This document shows, one piece after another, positions 46,176-55,677 of a stretch of 64,000 nt of DNA (position 1 is its first letter; each line of letters begins with the position of its first letter). The position numbers were made by a program, and so were the translations under genes. Under the pieces are notes generated by a model, which did not search any database, was not told the origin of the DNA, and saw nothing but the letters and a program-made list of their open reading frames with translations. The DNA lies in the NCBI GenBank assembly GCA_963772845.1, contig CAVYYW010000010.1, positions 62,001 through 126,000 on the forward strand, in the 5' to 3' direction. Source of the stretch: CAVYYW01 sp963772845. GTDB lineage: Bacteria > Bacillota > Bacilli > Bacillales > Sporolactobacillaceae.

Positions 46176-46949
46176 TTAACAAGACTTAACTGCTTTTACT
46201 AAAACCGCTTCACCTTGAAAAGAAATCACCTTATCGTCATTTATTTCTATGTGAAACGCTTGTTTTATTTTAGTTGAGGACCCGAGTATATAGTCATTGA
46301 GCGCTTTTGTTTTCTTATCGGACAGCTTCATTCGTTGACACCAGTCTGCAAAGTTAAACGTTTTTTCAAACCGGTGCCATTCAGTAATCGTAAACCCGCA
46401 GGCCTCTAGACGTTTAAGCCACTCTGTTTTTTTCCAGGCGCGGAAATGACTAAGATCCCGGTCTTTTTCAATTTTATTATAAAAATAATCCAGTTCATCA
46501 TCCTCAGGAACAACATTATCATCGAGCAGAAATTGCCCGTTAGTCTTCAACACCCGAAAAACCTCCCGAGTAAACTGATCGGCATCTGGAAAATGATGCG
46601 GGGCAATCCGGCACGTCACCACATCAAACTGCTCTTTAGAAAAAGGGAGCTGCTCGGCATCACCTTGTATGAAATCAACATTTGCATGCCCATTACCTTT
46701 AATGAATGACTCAGCCGAAGTAAGCATTTCAGGGGTAAGATCAAAAGCTGTTACCCTTCTAACGCGAGAAGCCAGGGCATTCGCGGTATGTCCACCGCCA
46801 GTGGCAATGTCTAAAGCAATGATATCTTTGTTGAAATCGCCCATGCTGAGCAATTTTTGGAGATCCTTGCCCTCTTTATGACCCTTACTTTTGACGTATT
46901 GTTCGGCATTCCGGCCGAATTGCTGCTGAACATCTTTTTTTATATCCAT
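46176..46949 (-). CDS. SAM-dependent methyltransferase (YcgJ-like)
   Basis: A 257-residue class I methyltransferase. Motif I is ALDIATGGGHTANALAS, motif II region VDFIQGDAEQLPFSKEQFDVVTCRIAPHHF, then EVFRVLKTNGQFLLDDNVVPEDDELD. Similar to UbiE-type proteins and B. subtilis YcgJ; the acceptor is unknown. ATG at 46949 with GGCGGAGGAG upstream. Flanked by repeats on the right and by its own promoter region (46950-47290), which is AT-rich and otherwise empty. Confidence 0.88.
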   Translation of the reverse strand: MDIKKDVQQQFGRNAEQYVKSKGHKEGKDLQKLLSMGDFNKDIIALDIATGGGHTANALASRVRRVTAFDLTPEMLTSAESFIKGNGHANVDFIQGDAEQLPFSKEQFDVVTCRIAPHHFPDADQFTREVFRVLKTNGQFLLDDNVVPEDDELDYFYNKIEKDRDLSHFRAWKKTEWLKRLEACGFTITEWHRFEKTFNFADWCQRMKLSDKKTKALNDYILGSSTKIKQAFHIEINDDKVISFQGEAVLVKAVKSC

Positions 46950-47294
46950 TGCATTAGCTCCTCCGCCTCAAATTTCTTATACTTATACTATAGTTGAAAA
47001 TTCAGATTCTAACATTTTGTTTTTATGATTGATTATCATAAGAAAAAGTAATGAGTAAAAAAAAAGGAAGTGGGAATACCATAAATGGATTAAAAGTGGA
47101 TTAATTTAGATAGTTTTGCCAAAAGATAGGTCCAATTACCTAATAATAATGTACCTATTAATTCAGAAAAATGTTAATATAAACATAACGCATAAAATCG
47201 ATCGTTAGAAAGCACATAGAATAAACAGTCTCAATGGCATTTTCACGGTCATGATTCGGCATAAAAGGCGACCGAGTGCACAAGGAGGATACAT

Positions 47295-48209
47295 ATGGGA
47301 GAAGTACACTTAAAACTCGCTGACGTCCAGTCTTTTTTACATGTAATATCAGATTCAGGTACACTGTACAAAGTTGAATCGGGACAGCGGTTCCGGCTGA
47401 TTGATTCGAACCGGAAAGCAAGAAACTTGGGGATAGGATCTAAAGATTTCCATGGGAAGCTTATTAGCGAATTTTTGCCTCGTGAGCATTATTTAACCTA
47501 CGATCTCCCTCAATTTAAAAAAGTTCTGGAAACTCGTGCATCAACACATTACACGGCACCCTCGCCTTATTATGAGATACAGCAGGGGATGAATGTCCAT
47601 ATGGCGCCGGTCTTTAATAAAGAAAATGAATGTAGCTATATTCTGGTTATAAGTAAATATCAGCATTCTGAAAAAGACCTCGAATATTTGGCTTTTCATG
47701 ACCCATTAACTGGAATCCCTAACAGACTGTTTCTTGAAGAGCGGATGAAAAAAGCGATGGTTCGCTACCAGCATCATGGCATCCCCTACTCAGCTATGAT
47801 TATTGACTGTGACAAGTTCAAGTGGATAAATGATCACTTCGGTCATGAAGGGGGCGATCAGGCTCTGGTAACGGTTGCTAAACGCTTAAAGAATTGTATA
47901 CGAAACGAAGATGTCTTCGCCAGGTATGGTGGGGATGAATTTGCCGTTCTCTTGGAAAATTGTGTGGGGGAACAGGCAGTTGAGGTTGCTGAGCGTATGC
48001 TTGAAACAACCCGGAATCCCGTGATGCTGAGGGATTCAGCTTGTGAAGTGACGATTTCAATTGGGATTGCCTATTCGGGGGACCCGTGCGGTGATGAGAA
48101 TATCATGTCACTTGCTGACCGTGCTCTTTATGGCGTTAAATCAGACGGCCGTAATCATTTTAAAGTCTTCAATTCTAGCGAGCACAAACTGCAAAACGAA
48201 AAAGTGTAA
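47295..48209 (+). CDS. PAS-GGDEF diguanylate cyclase
   Basis: A 304-residue signalling protein. Residues 1-130 form a PAS-like sensor (LISEFLPREHYLTYDLPQF) without membrane segments. The GGDEF domain starts at LAFHDPLTGIPNRLFLEERM; the catalytic motif is YGGDEFAVLLE and an inhibitory RxxD site, RNED, lies five residues before it. So active synthesis of cyclic di-GMP with product inhibition is predicted. ATG at 47295 has an ideal AAGGAGG. The upstream 345 bp are AT-rich. Confidence 0.92.
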   Translation: MGEVHLKLADVQSFLHVISDSGTLYKVESGQRFRLIDSNRKARNLGIGSKDFHGKLISEFLPREHYLTYDLPQFKKVLETRASTHYTAPSPYYEIQQGMNVHMAPVFNKENECSYILVISKYQHSEKDLEYLAFHDPLTGIPNRLFLEERMKKAMVRYQHHGIPYSAMIIDCDKFKWINDHFGHEGGDQALVTVAKRLKNCIRNEDVFARYGGDEFAVLLENCVGEQAVEVAERMLETTRNPVMLRDSACEVTISIGIAYSGDPCGDENIMSLADRALYGVKSDGRNHFKVFNSSEHKLQNEKV

Positions 48210-48218
48210 AGCTTGCAG

Positions 48219-48250
48219 GCCTATTCACTATTCTCATAGGCGGTTTTTTA
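48219..48250 (+). terminator. Terminator of the GGDEF gene
   Basis: GCCTAT and ATAGGC arms, 11-nt loop, then GGTTTTTT. Confidence 0.75.
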
Positions 48251-48317
48251 ATGGTGATAATTTTAGGACAGCCATCGTAAAATAGACTATGAGCCTTTAA
48301 GTGAAAGAAGGTAGCAA

Positions 48318-48896
48318 ATGAAGAAAATCATCGTGCTGATCACTGTTTTCCTGCTCTTTGTCCTCAGCGGCTGCGGCGCCGGTCACTTTGGGAGCGTAGA
48401 ACCCTACAAGCCGGACAAAAAGGAGCAGAAGCTGCTTAGCCTTGGCGGAGGAGACCGGAATCGATTATTTATTTATAAAGCAACACTTGAGAAAAACAGT
48501 CATGAGTATCTTAAAATCAGCCACTATAAACAGGGTGACTATGCAGAAAAAACACTTTCTCTTACAGACGGAAGACAAAAAGCAGGCAGTCATTTGTTTT
48601 CGATTGGTGTTCATGATCTTGCTGGAGAAGGTCAATCCTTTCGCGAATGGTTTGCAAATATCGGTGGCGACCAATACTCCCAGGTTAAATTCAAGAACAA
48701 CAACGCGACGGTCTCAGTCATGGAGCCAATCCACAAGAAGAAGAAATTGAGCCAAAATGAATACACAATCATAGGCGTTTTTGCAGAGAACAATAGAAAT
48801 GAAATGAAAGCCATTTCGGCAGATGACAAGAAGTCGATTGAGCAAGCGATTAAAGACAACGATGACGTCTACATTATCTCGTATAAAGCAAAGTGA
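48318..48896 (+). CDS. Lipoprotein, unknown
   Basis: A 192-residue lipoprotein: signal MKKIIVLITVFLLFVLSGC with lipobox LSGC at Cys19, then a beta-rich domain (RLFIYKATLEK, HEYLKISHYKQGDYAEKTLSL, SHLFSIGVHDLAGE). No family recognised. ATG at 48318 follows GAAAGAAGG. Ends at a strong hairpin terminator (48950), and then a repeat-rich region starts. Confidence 0.8.
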   Translation: MKKIIVLITVFLLFVLSGCGAGHFGSVEPYKPDKKEQKLLSLGGGDRNRLFIYKATLEKNSHEYLKISHYKQGDYAEKTLSLTDGRQKAGSHLFSIGVHDLAGEGQSFREWFANIGGDQYSQVKFKNNNATVSVMEPIHKKKKLSQNEYTIIGVFAENNRNEMKAISADDKKSIEQAIKDNDDVYIISYKAK

Positions 48897-48949
48897 ACCG
48901 ATAATGACCCTGTTGATTTGTCTGGGTCTTGGAAAATGCTTCTTAGGTA

Positions 48950-48997
48950 GGGTGTCAACACGGTCTCAAAAAAGAGTCGTGCCGACACTCTTTTTTG
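48950..48997 (+). terminator. Terminator of the lipoprotein gene
   Basis: GGTGTCAACACG and CGTGCCGACACT pair with two internal mismatches, followed by CTTTTTT. Confidence 0.8.
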
Positions 48998-49034
48998 TGT
49001 TCCTAACGGTGGAAATGAGTTAAATCTTCAGTGC

Positions 49035-50170
49035 TATCAGCTGATTTCGCAGGACTTGGAACAACATCCTTGAATCCACATCGCACGAAGAAAATGCGAA
49101 GCATTTTCGAGGAGTACGGGTATTTCTGGCTTTCAATTCTGGGCATGGATTTTCGAGGAGTCTCGGTATTTCTAGCTTTCAATTCGGCAGCGCATTTCCG
49201 AGGAGTCTCGCATCTTTCGCTTCAATCGACGTAATTGTTTCCTAGTGACTTTAGAAGTCATTGTCTCACTGGGAACTAACTATTCGGTCCATTGCTATGG
49301 GTGCAAAATGAAACCAGACTTTTCTGTCGTCTTTGGAAATGAGCGTCTGAGATTCTCAGTCAATGGTGAGTATACGCATTTGTCTTCATAAAAGTGATGA
49401 ATGACCAAACGAGGTCGAAAAGCAGGAGAAAGGGCGTTCATAAGAGTGATGAACGACCAAACGGGGTCAAAAAGCAGGAGAAAGGGCGTTCATAGGGGAG
49501 ATGAACGACCAAACGAGGTCAAAAAGCAAGAGAAAGGGCGTTCATAAGGGTGATGAACGACCAAACGGGGTCGAAAAGCAGGAGAAAGGGCGTTCATAGG
49601 GTCGATGAACGACCAAACGGGGTCAAAAAACAGGAGAAAGGGCGTTCATAAGGGCGATGAACGACCAAACGGGGTCGAAAAGCAGGTAAAAGGGCGTTCA
49701 TTTGGTAAATGGTGGATAAAAAAGAGCGCAGTTCCCTTCATAAGAGTGCTATAACCGTTTGCCTGTGGCAAGCGAGTGGATCTCTTATTTTCAAATCTTG
49801 GATTGGTTTAGTGGCCACGCGCTGATTCTGCAGGCCTTGAATAAACATCTTCGGTTTCACATCACACGAAGAAAATGCGGTAGCTATGCAATGAAAGCGG
49901 AAATCCCCTCGCTTTCCGCGGGCACACCCTCAGCTAACTTTGGCGTGGTATCATTGTTCGCCAAAGTGGATCTTCGGGCCTCGTGCTGATTCCGCAGGAC
50001 TTGAAACAACATCCTTGAATCCACATCGCACGAAGAAAATGCAAAGCATTTTCGAGGAGTATCGGGTATTTCTGGCTTTCAATTCTGGGCATGCGGATTT
50101 TCGAGGAGTCTCGGGTATTGGCATTTTTATAGTGGAATACAAAGCATTTTCGACTTGCCTCGAGCTTCCC
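49035..50170 (+). repeat. Repeat cluster: long element, array 4, long element
   Basis: A partial long element (49035-49225), array 4 of six 52-bp units (49381-49722; ATGA boxes every 52 bp from 49397), then a fuller + copy (49780-50150; marker AAAGTGGATCTTCGG at 49963). Units use arms CGTTCAT and ATGAACG. Together with 44930-45940 this forms a second repeat island of the same composition. Nothing else in this 1.3-kb gap looks coding. Confidence 0.85.
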
Positions 50171-50244
50171 GGCAGCTCGCGTGTAAGTGTGAACCATCAT
50201 GGCATTATTCTGCAGAGAACACAAGGGAACAGGAAAATGACCAT

Positions 50245-50913
50245 CTAGTAATGATCAATTACAGCAATGATCTGCTCTGGGGATGTAAGCATAGGGAACG
50301 CTTCATCTCTATTGTCAGCAGGAATAAACCATCCTGCTTGATAAACATCCAGTCCACACGCCGTTGCACCGGCAAGTTCATTTGAACCGCCGTCTCCAAT
50401 AAAAAGGGATTGCCCAGGCAGGGAGCTAAGACGTTGACAAGCAAGCAGATAAATTTTTGGATCAGGTTTAGCCAGTTTCTCTTTGAAAGAAAAAATGACA
50501 TCATCAAAAAAAGGGGAAAGAGCCGATGTCTGCCAGGCAGTAATATCTTCATAGGAGCAGTTGCTTATTAGTCCAAGCTTGAGACCTCTTCGTTTGAGAC
50601 TCGACAAAGCCGATAAAATGCCGCGGTCAATTTTTTCAAAGCTTCTTGCCTTTCCGATCATTCTCTCATTTTCCAAATAAGTTAAAAGTTCTCTTTCGAC
50701 TTGAACATTTCGGCTTTCAACCATATTCTGAAGAGCGTGGCTATAAGAACTATAATGACCGACTTCCTGTAGCTGTTTTCTCTTTTTCCATTCCTCCGAA
50801 TAAACTTCAGGGGTAAGTCCTAATTTGTCAGTCGAGTAAGAGGCTTTACGTTTTCCATTTTCCCATTCCGAAATCAGCGTCTCAAACAGATCAAAGAAGA
50901 CAGTGGTTATCAT
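50245..50913 (-). CDS. HAD-superfamily hydrolase
   Basis: A 222-residue subfamily IA HAD protein. FFDLFETL (motif I, nucleophile Asp at residue 8), LGLISNCSYED (motif II), LAKPDPKIYLLACQRL (motif III Lys) and FIGDGGSNELAGATACGL (motif IV acidic pair). The DLFETL form is common in haloacid-dehalogenase-like phosphatases. Substrate not predictable. ATG at 50913 follows GGAGGAGA. 20 nt after the permease gene on the same strand, so possibly cotranscribed. Confidence 0.88.
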   Translation of the reverse strand: MITTVFFDLFETLISEWENGKRKASYSTDKLGLTPEVYSEEWKKRKQLQEVGHYSSYSHALQNMVESRNVQVERELLTYLENERMIGKARSFEKIDRGILSALSSLKRRGLKLGLISNCSYEDITAWQTSALSPFFDDVIFSFKEKLAKPDPKIYLLACQRLSSLPGQSLFIGDGGSNELAGATACGLDVYQAGWFIPADNRDEAFPMLTSPEQIIAVIDHY

Positions 50914-50934
50914 AGAATCATCTCCTCCAGGTTT

Positions 50935-51808
50935 TTACAATTCAATAGGTTGTCCGATTAATTTTTCAATAAGGAACTGGCCAATGGCAAAGAATAAAAA
51001 GATCGGCAGGAATAACAGCAATAAACCGGACGTCAGCACGTCTGGGCTCCCGAAATAAAGCATGGTCCGTAGTAATCCTTGAATATTAAAGATGTATTCA
51101 ACCATCAGCAGGTTGGAAAGCATAAACCAGATGATGAATTTGGAATGGGAGAAGATGTGAATTAAATGATTTCTTAAAATATGCTTTAAGAGGACGACAC
51201 TGTTCTTTAAGCCTTTTGATCTCGCAAATTCGACATAGGGTTTTGTGTATTCTTGTTCAACCTCCAGGACCATGCCTCGGTACAGCAGGGTGACAGGCAC
51301 AATCGTTAGACCGAGAATCGGCAAGGCGATTGAATTGGACTGGTAGTTTGCGATATTGAAAAGCAAAACATGCGTTTCTTCATATATCCAGACGACCGAT
51401 AACTGCAGAATGCCAAGAATTAAGATGTCTGGGAGAGATTCCAGTAAGAAAAAGAATCCTTTAATCCAATTGAGAAGGCGTTTGGGAAGCTGCAGCGTGA
51501 CATACGTTAATATCAGACTGATGATCAGAGCTAAGATAAGAGAAATAAATAACAGGAGCAGAGAGTAGAGCCATGGACTAATGATAAACGGAAATAACGG
51601 ACGGGTCACCACCTGCACATTGATGTGGTTCACATAAACCAAATGCGAAGGCTGCAAGAATATCTTGGATGACGTTATATAAAGATTTTAAATAGGAGCC
51701 AGGTGCTAATTTTACTCCCTGAAACAAGGCGGGCAGGGATCCAATAAGGATGATACAGAAAAATGTCATCAGAAATGATTTTGATAAGCGGACGGCCGTA
51801 TCCTTCAT
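50935..51808 (-). pseudogene. DppB/OppB-like ABC permease gene with apparent frameshift
   Basis: Two overlapping frames make one permease. The N-terminal part starts at 51808 (KDTAVRLSKSFLMTFFCIILIG) and the C-terminal part, open to 50935, has the EAA-like loop EFARSKGLKNSVVLLKHILRNHLI and LMVEYIFNIQGLLR. The frames differ by one base and join near 51640-51660. Full product ~290 residues with about six helices. It overlaps the downstream end of the partner permease gene by 4 nt, and they are normally a pair. Decay or sequence error are both possible. Confidence 0.75.
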
Positions 51809-52824
51809 CGCTCGGCACCTCCTGCTTGTTTATAGGTTACAAAGTCTTCGGTTGGAATCGATTGTGGTGTAACTGGTTGATTTTCGGATGAGGAACTCGT
51901 GTGGCTTGTTTTTATTCGTTTCCTGCCCGGATTTTTCAAGCCCTCAAGGATTAGATTAAAAGCGAGAATCGTTATGGCGAACATCACCAGCGGGACTAAG
52001 GCCATCCATGGTGACACATACAGCTTGTTATAGGACTTTCCAATCAACCCTGACCATTCATTGCTTATTGATAAATAAATAACCACTCCGCGCATTTTTA
52101 TCGATGCCGTCCCTCCGAAAAATAAATTAATCAGACCAAGATGACACAGTAGAATGAGGACCTGGACAATTTGTTCCACGAGATAAATGCCGAGCTTCGG
52201 TTTCAGATGAAGCCAGACATGTTTTCTGAGGATATGGCTTCGATTTCCGCCGAGCAGCCCTGAAGAAGCGATATATTCATTGCTTAAAATAGCGCGAACA
52301 TCGTTTCCTATTAACATCGAGGTGGCGGGAAGAGCAACGACAATCAGGATCGTCAGTTCGAACAGCACCCGGACTGTAAAGCTGTTCGGGAAAACCGGCG
52401 GGGTCCCCACACCCATCAACACACTATTGAGCAGCAAATAACAAAGGATAACGACTGGCATGTAGTGGAAAGCATTCGAAAAGCCCGCAAACCAGCGGGT
52501 ATACCTTTCACGCATATGGCCAAGAACGACCCCAAAAAGACCGGACAGGATGACACGAAAAATGGAGACACCGACCGCAATACCAATCGTATACTTCGCA
52601 CCCACCAATATTTCATAAAACAAGTTATTCCCGGCATCATCAGTTCCAAATGGGGGAAGTTGAAACGGCGTAAATGGATACGATCCCACGACATTCCCAT
52701 TCTTATATATGTATTGAACGACCGGCACTTTTCCGTCAGCGATGGAATAGATCAAACTGGACACAAATAGTGTCGCGACAATTAAGAAACCTGTTAAAAA
52801 TAATGGCGATTTAAAAATTTTCAT
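51805..52824 (-). CDS. DppC/OppC-like ABC permease
   Basis: A 339-residue permease. Starts MKIFKSPLFLTGFLIVATLF; PPFGTDDAGNNLFYEILVGAKYTIGIAVGVS is the family signature and SGLLGGNRSHILRKHVWLHLKP the EAA loop. The C-terminal 45 residues are a charged tail. Oligopeptide/dipeptide-type importer half. No ATPase or substrate-binding gene is seen in this window, so it is an orphan pair that would need partners elsewhere. ATG at 52824 lacks a strong site. Confidence 0.85.
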   Translation of the reverse strand: MKIFKSPLFLTGFLIVATLFVSSLIYSIADGKVPVVQYIYKNGNVVGSYPFTPFQLPPFGTDDAGNNLFYEILVGAKYTIGIAVGVSIFRVILSGLFGVVLGHMRERYTRWFAGFSNAFHYMPVVILCYLLLNSVLMGVGTPPVFPNSFTVRVLFELTILIVVALPATSMLIGNDVRAILSNEYIASSGLLGGNRSHILRKHVWLHLKPKLGIYLVEQIVQVLILLCHLGLINLFFGGTASIKMRGVVIYLSISNEWSGLIGKSYNKLYVSPWMALVPLVMFAITILAFNLILEGLKNPGRKRIKTSHTSSSSENQPVTPQSIPTEDFVTYKQAGGAER

Positions 52825-52969
52825 GAAAGATCAAATCCAATCCAGAGAAATAAAAAAACGGGTTACTTGAGTCAATTTCATGAATGCAAATTCTACATAA
52901 AAAGACGAATCATTACAGGATGGTTAAGGAAAGGGGGTTACACGTTCACTTGGTAAAGACGCCGCGTGA

Positions 52970-53700
52970 TCAATTGATGGCGCTGAATTTCTATAGCTAC
53001 AAATGACATCTAAAGAGCAACGGACAACAAATAAAGAAAACTTGGCTTATTGCCAAACCTTTAATAGCGAAAGCCATACAAAGTTGCGAGCCTTGAGTAA
53101 CTATCATTGCAGGCTTGTGACGAGTTTGATTGAAGCTGAAATATAGGCACACTCTTTTAATACTTTATTCCGCTTTCTCGCATTAGAGAGGGTAAACATT
53201 TTTAAAGTACACGTTGATTGAAGCGGAAGGTGCGAGACTCTTCGAAAATGCAAATACTCATAGATGAAAGCTAGAGATACCTGAGACTCCTCGAAAATGC
53301 TCACCTTCATAGCTTGAAAGCTAGAAATACCCGAGACTCCTGCGGAATCAGCACGCGTCCGAAGATCCACTTTGGCGTACAAAGAAATCACGCCAAAGTT
53401 AGCTGAGGCCGTGCCCGCGGAAAGCGAGAGTATTTCCGCTTTCTATGTATCGCGACCGCATTTTCTTCGTGCGGTGTGGATTCGGAGATGCGGTTTCAAG
53501 TCCTGCAGAATCAGCACGCGTCCGAAGATCCACTTTGGCGCATAAAGAAATCACGCCAAAGTTAGCTGAGGGCGTGCCTGCGGAAAGCGAGGGTATTTCC
53601 GCTTTCAATGGATGGCAACCGCATTTTCTTCGTGCGCTGTGGTTTCGGAGATGCTGTTTCAAGTCCTGCGGAATTTGCGATCCAAGCGCGGACTTTCCAA
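52970..53700 (-). repeat. Repeat cluster: long element, two inverted copies, and ~160-bp repeat
   Basis: Reverse copies of the long element at 53205-53440 and 53500-53690 (marker reversed, GCGTCCGAAGATCCAC, at 53355 and 53517), joined to the inverted copy of the 41271 repeat at 53029-53187. A flank at 52960-53020 matches the end of the long element. The remainder up to 53913 contains nothing supported. Confidence 0.8.
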
Positions 53701-53913
53701 AGCGCACGTCACGCTCTGTCCTAGCACCGATCCAACCACGTCCTGTTACTTTGTTTCTTTATAAATCGCTTCACTTAGTAAAGTATTCCACATAATTATC
53801 AAGATCCCTTTTATTGTTAAAAAGTACTCGTCCCTTTGTTTATTTTGCAATGTTGATAACCAGAAAGACTATCAATTTCAAAGAATTACGTTTAAATCGC
53901 AAAAGTTATTTCC

Positions 53914-54249
53914 TCATGGATGAATATAGACATTTGTACCAAGTGGAACGATTTGTGAAAGCTTCACCACATCGCTGTTTCTCATTCGAATGCAGCCGTG
54001 GGAGACATTTTTGCCAATGGAACCTGGGTTGTTGGTCCCATGGATCCCGTAATGCGGCTTGGAAAGTCCCATCCAGAAAGCGCCAAATGGACCGCCCGGG
54101 TTCTTTTCTTTATTAACAATTGTATAGGAGCCTGACGGTGTTGGCGTCAGCATTTTACCGACTGCGATCGGATACCGTTTAATCAAATGGCTCCCATCGA
54201 AAAGCGTTAGCTGGCGACGTTTCACCGCCACGTCAATCCAGTAAGTCAT
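53914..54249 (-). CDS. L,D-transpeptidase (YkuD domain)
   Basis: A 111-residue bare YkuD domain. The catalytic motif HGTNNPGSIGKNVSHGCIRM is complete: HGTNNP, then SHGCIRM with the nucleophile Cys. It can make 3-3 peptidoglycan crosslinks or act on spore cortex or coat. Unusually small: no signal peptide and no LysM domain. ATG at 54249 follows GGGGGGA, which rejects the longer frame to 54273. Single gene, divergent from the esterase. Confidence 0.9.
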   Translation of the reverse strand: MTYWIDVAVKRRQLTLFDGSHLIKRYPIAVGKMLTPTPSGSYTIVNKEKNPGGPFGAFWMGLSKPHYGIHGTNNPGSIGKNVSHGCIRMRNSDVVKLSQIVPLGTNVYIHP

Positions 54250-54360
54250 CGAAAATCCCCCCAGGTATAGCATCCTCCATTTTATGCTGATATGATAAAG
54301 AAAATATCATCCTTCTAAACAGAAGGACTGCATGGGCTTTGTGCAGAAAGGACGTGGCTT

Positions 54361-55296
54361 TTGAAAAATTTGACGTATAATCGTTTGATGAACCGAACGT
54401 TGGAATTATATATGGATGAAAACTACGAAGGAGCTTATCAATTTATTACGGAGCATGCGAAGGAAGTGAAGGGTAATCCCGCTCAGATTTATAACTTCCG
54501 CTATGCCACAGCGAATAAAGCTGGAAATGAGAGCCTTGCGATCAGTATTATGGAGGAAGCGATTTTAGAAAAAGGGCAGTGGTATAGTTACGACTACTTA
54601 ATGTCGGATGATGACCTAGCGTCGCTAAGATCCATGCCCAAGTTCCAGGAGCTTGCTGATCTGTGCAAAAAGAGGGAAGCAGAAGCAAAAAAGTCTGCCG
54701 TTCCGGAATTAAAAATTACCAGGGCGGAGGAAGGATCGAATCTGCTCGTTGCCTTGCATGGAAATGAGGAAAATATCGCGATCGCTGAACCGTATTGGCT
54801 GCCGGCGTTAAATTCTGGCTTTCATCTGGCCTTGCCTCAGTCATCAGATATTCACTTTTCTGAAGGGCATATGTGGGAGGATCCTGCGCAGGGTGTGGAA
54901 GAATTGGAGAATCATATTAATCAGTTGACTGCGGAATTCAGCTTAGACAGACAGAAGATCATATTAGGGGGATTTTCAGCCGGAGCACGCATCGCTCTTT
55001 ATTCCCTGCTGACAGGAGCCGTCGAGGCGAAAGGGTTTATATTTGTAGCGCCTTGGCTTCCGGAAATCAACGAGTGGGAGCCATTGCTTGATACTTTGAG
55101 AGAAAAAGGTGTGAAAGGCTTTATCATTTATGGGGGAAAGGATGAGGACTGCAATGAGGATGCGAAGACCCTCGAGCATCTGCTTTTTGAAAAGGGCGTT
55201 GAGCATCAAGCCGTCGTCTACCCTGATCTGGATCATGATTTCCCGGAAGACTTTAGTGCTATCCTTCCTGAAGCTTTAACGTTCCTAAAAGCATAG
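54361..55296 (+). CDS. Alpha/beta hydrolase with N-terminal helical domain
   Basis: A 311-residue protein. Residues 1-105 are helical (TPR-like: LELYMDENYEGAYQFITEHA). Then LLVALHGNEENI and the nucleophile elbow GGFSAGARIALYSLL (GxSxG, Ser about 202), YGGKDEDCNEDA (acid) and PDLDHDFPEDF (His) complete a triad of phospholipase/carboxylesterase type. TTG start at 54361 behind AGAAAGGACG. Likely intracellular esterase; substrate unknown. Confidence 0.85.
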   Translation: MKNLTYNRLMNRTLELYMDENYEGAYQFITEHAKEVKGNPAQIYNFRYATANKAGNESLAISIMEEAILEKGQWYSYDYLMSDDDLASLRSMPKFQELADLCKKREAEAKKSAVPELKITRAEEGSNLLVALHGNEENIAIAEPYWLPALNSGFHLALPQSSDIHFSEGHMWEDPAQGVEELENHINQLTAEFSLDRQKIILGGFSAGARIALYSLLTGAVEAKGFIFVAPWLPEINEWEPLLDTLREKGVKGFIIYGGKDEDCNEDAKTLEHLLFEKGVEHQAVVYPDLDHDFPEDFSAILPEALTFLKA

Positions 55297-55298
55297 TC

Positions 55299-55667
55299 TC
55301 ATCCGGATCCAAGATGCTTCCAATACATGGTGAGTTCTGATAATTCAGCAAGAGCACCGGGCTTGCCATGTGCTTCAATAAAGCCGTAAAGTCTCGAGAT
55401 CGTTGTGTTAATATGATCTATTTCCAATTTACCGGAGGCAACTTGAACGCGTGGAAGGACTTCCTGCCAAGCTTTTTCTAACCGGTCTTGATCTAGGCTT
55501 GCTTGAACCCATTGTTCTTCTTTAACCTCTTTCTTCATTTTTTCGAGGTACATGGATACATCGTCTGTTTTGCTTGTTGGGTGCTTGAGATAAGGCGCCG
55601 AGGTCATTAGAAAAATAAAAAAGACCACCAAGACCGCCGGAATGACATAATACAATAACATTTTCAT
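55299..55667 (-). CDS. DUF4363 family protein
   Basis: A 122-residue protein with one N-terminal membrane helix (LLYYVIPAVLVVFFIFLM) and an external helical domain (RLEKAWQEVLPRVQVASG, ISRLYGFIEAHGKPGALAELSELTMYW). The pattern fits DUF4363. Several Met codons lie together; I chose 55667 because AAGGAG is 6 nt before it. It overlaps the 3' region of the DUF421 gene at 55678 within ~12 nt, so the two are translationally linked, a pair often seen together in Bacillaceae. Confidence 0.8.
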   Translation of the reverse strand: MKMLLYYVIPAVLVVFFIFLMTSAPYLKHPTSKTDDVSMYLEKMKKEVKEEQWVQASLDQDRLEKAWQEVLPRVQVASGKLEIDHINTTISRLYGFIEAHGKPGALAELSELTMYWKHLGSG

Positions 55668-55677
55668 CATATTCTCC

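Noticed and set aside
48318..48896. Other-frame ORFs inside the lipoprotein gene (48442-48750, 48465-48674)
   Set aside because: They are shadows of the gene with signal peptide and lipobox.
53445..53795. 116-codon + frame in the 53-kb repeats
   Set aside because: Translates the reverse copy of the long element; no ribosome site.
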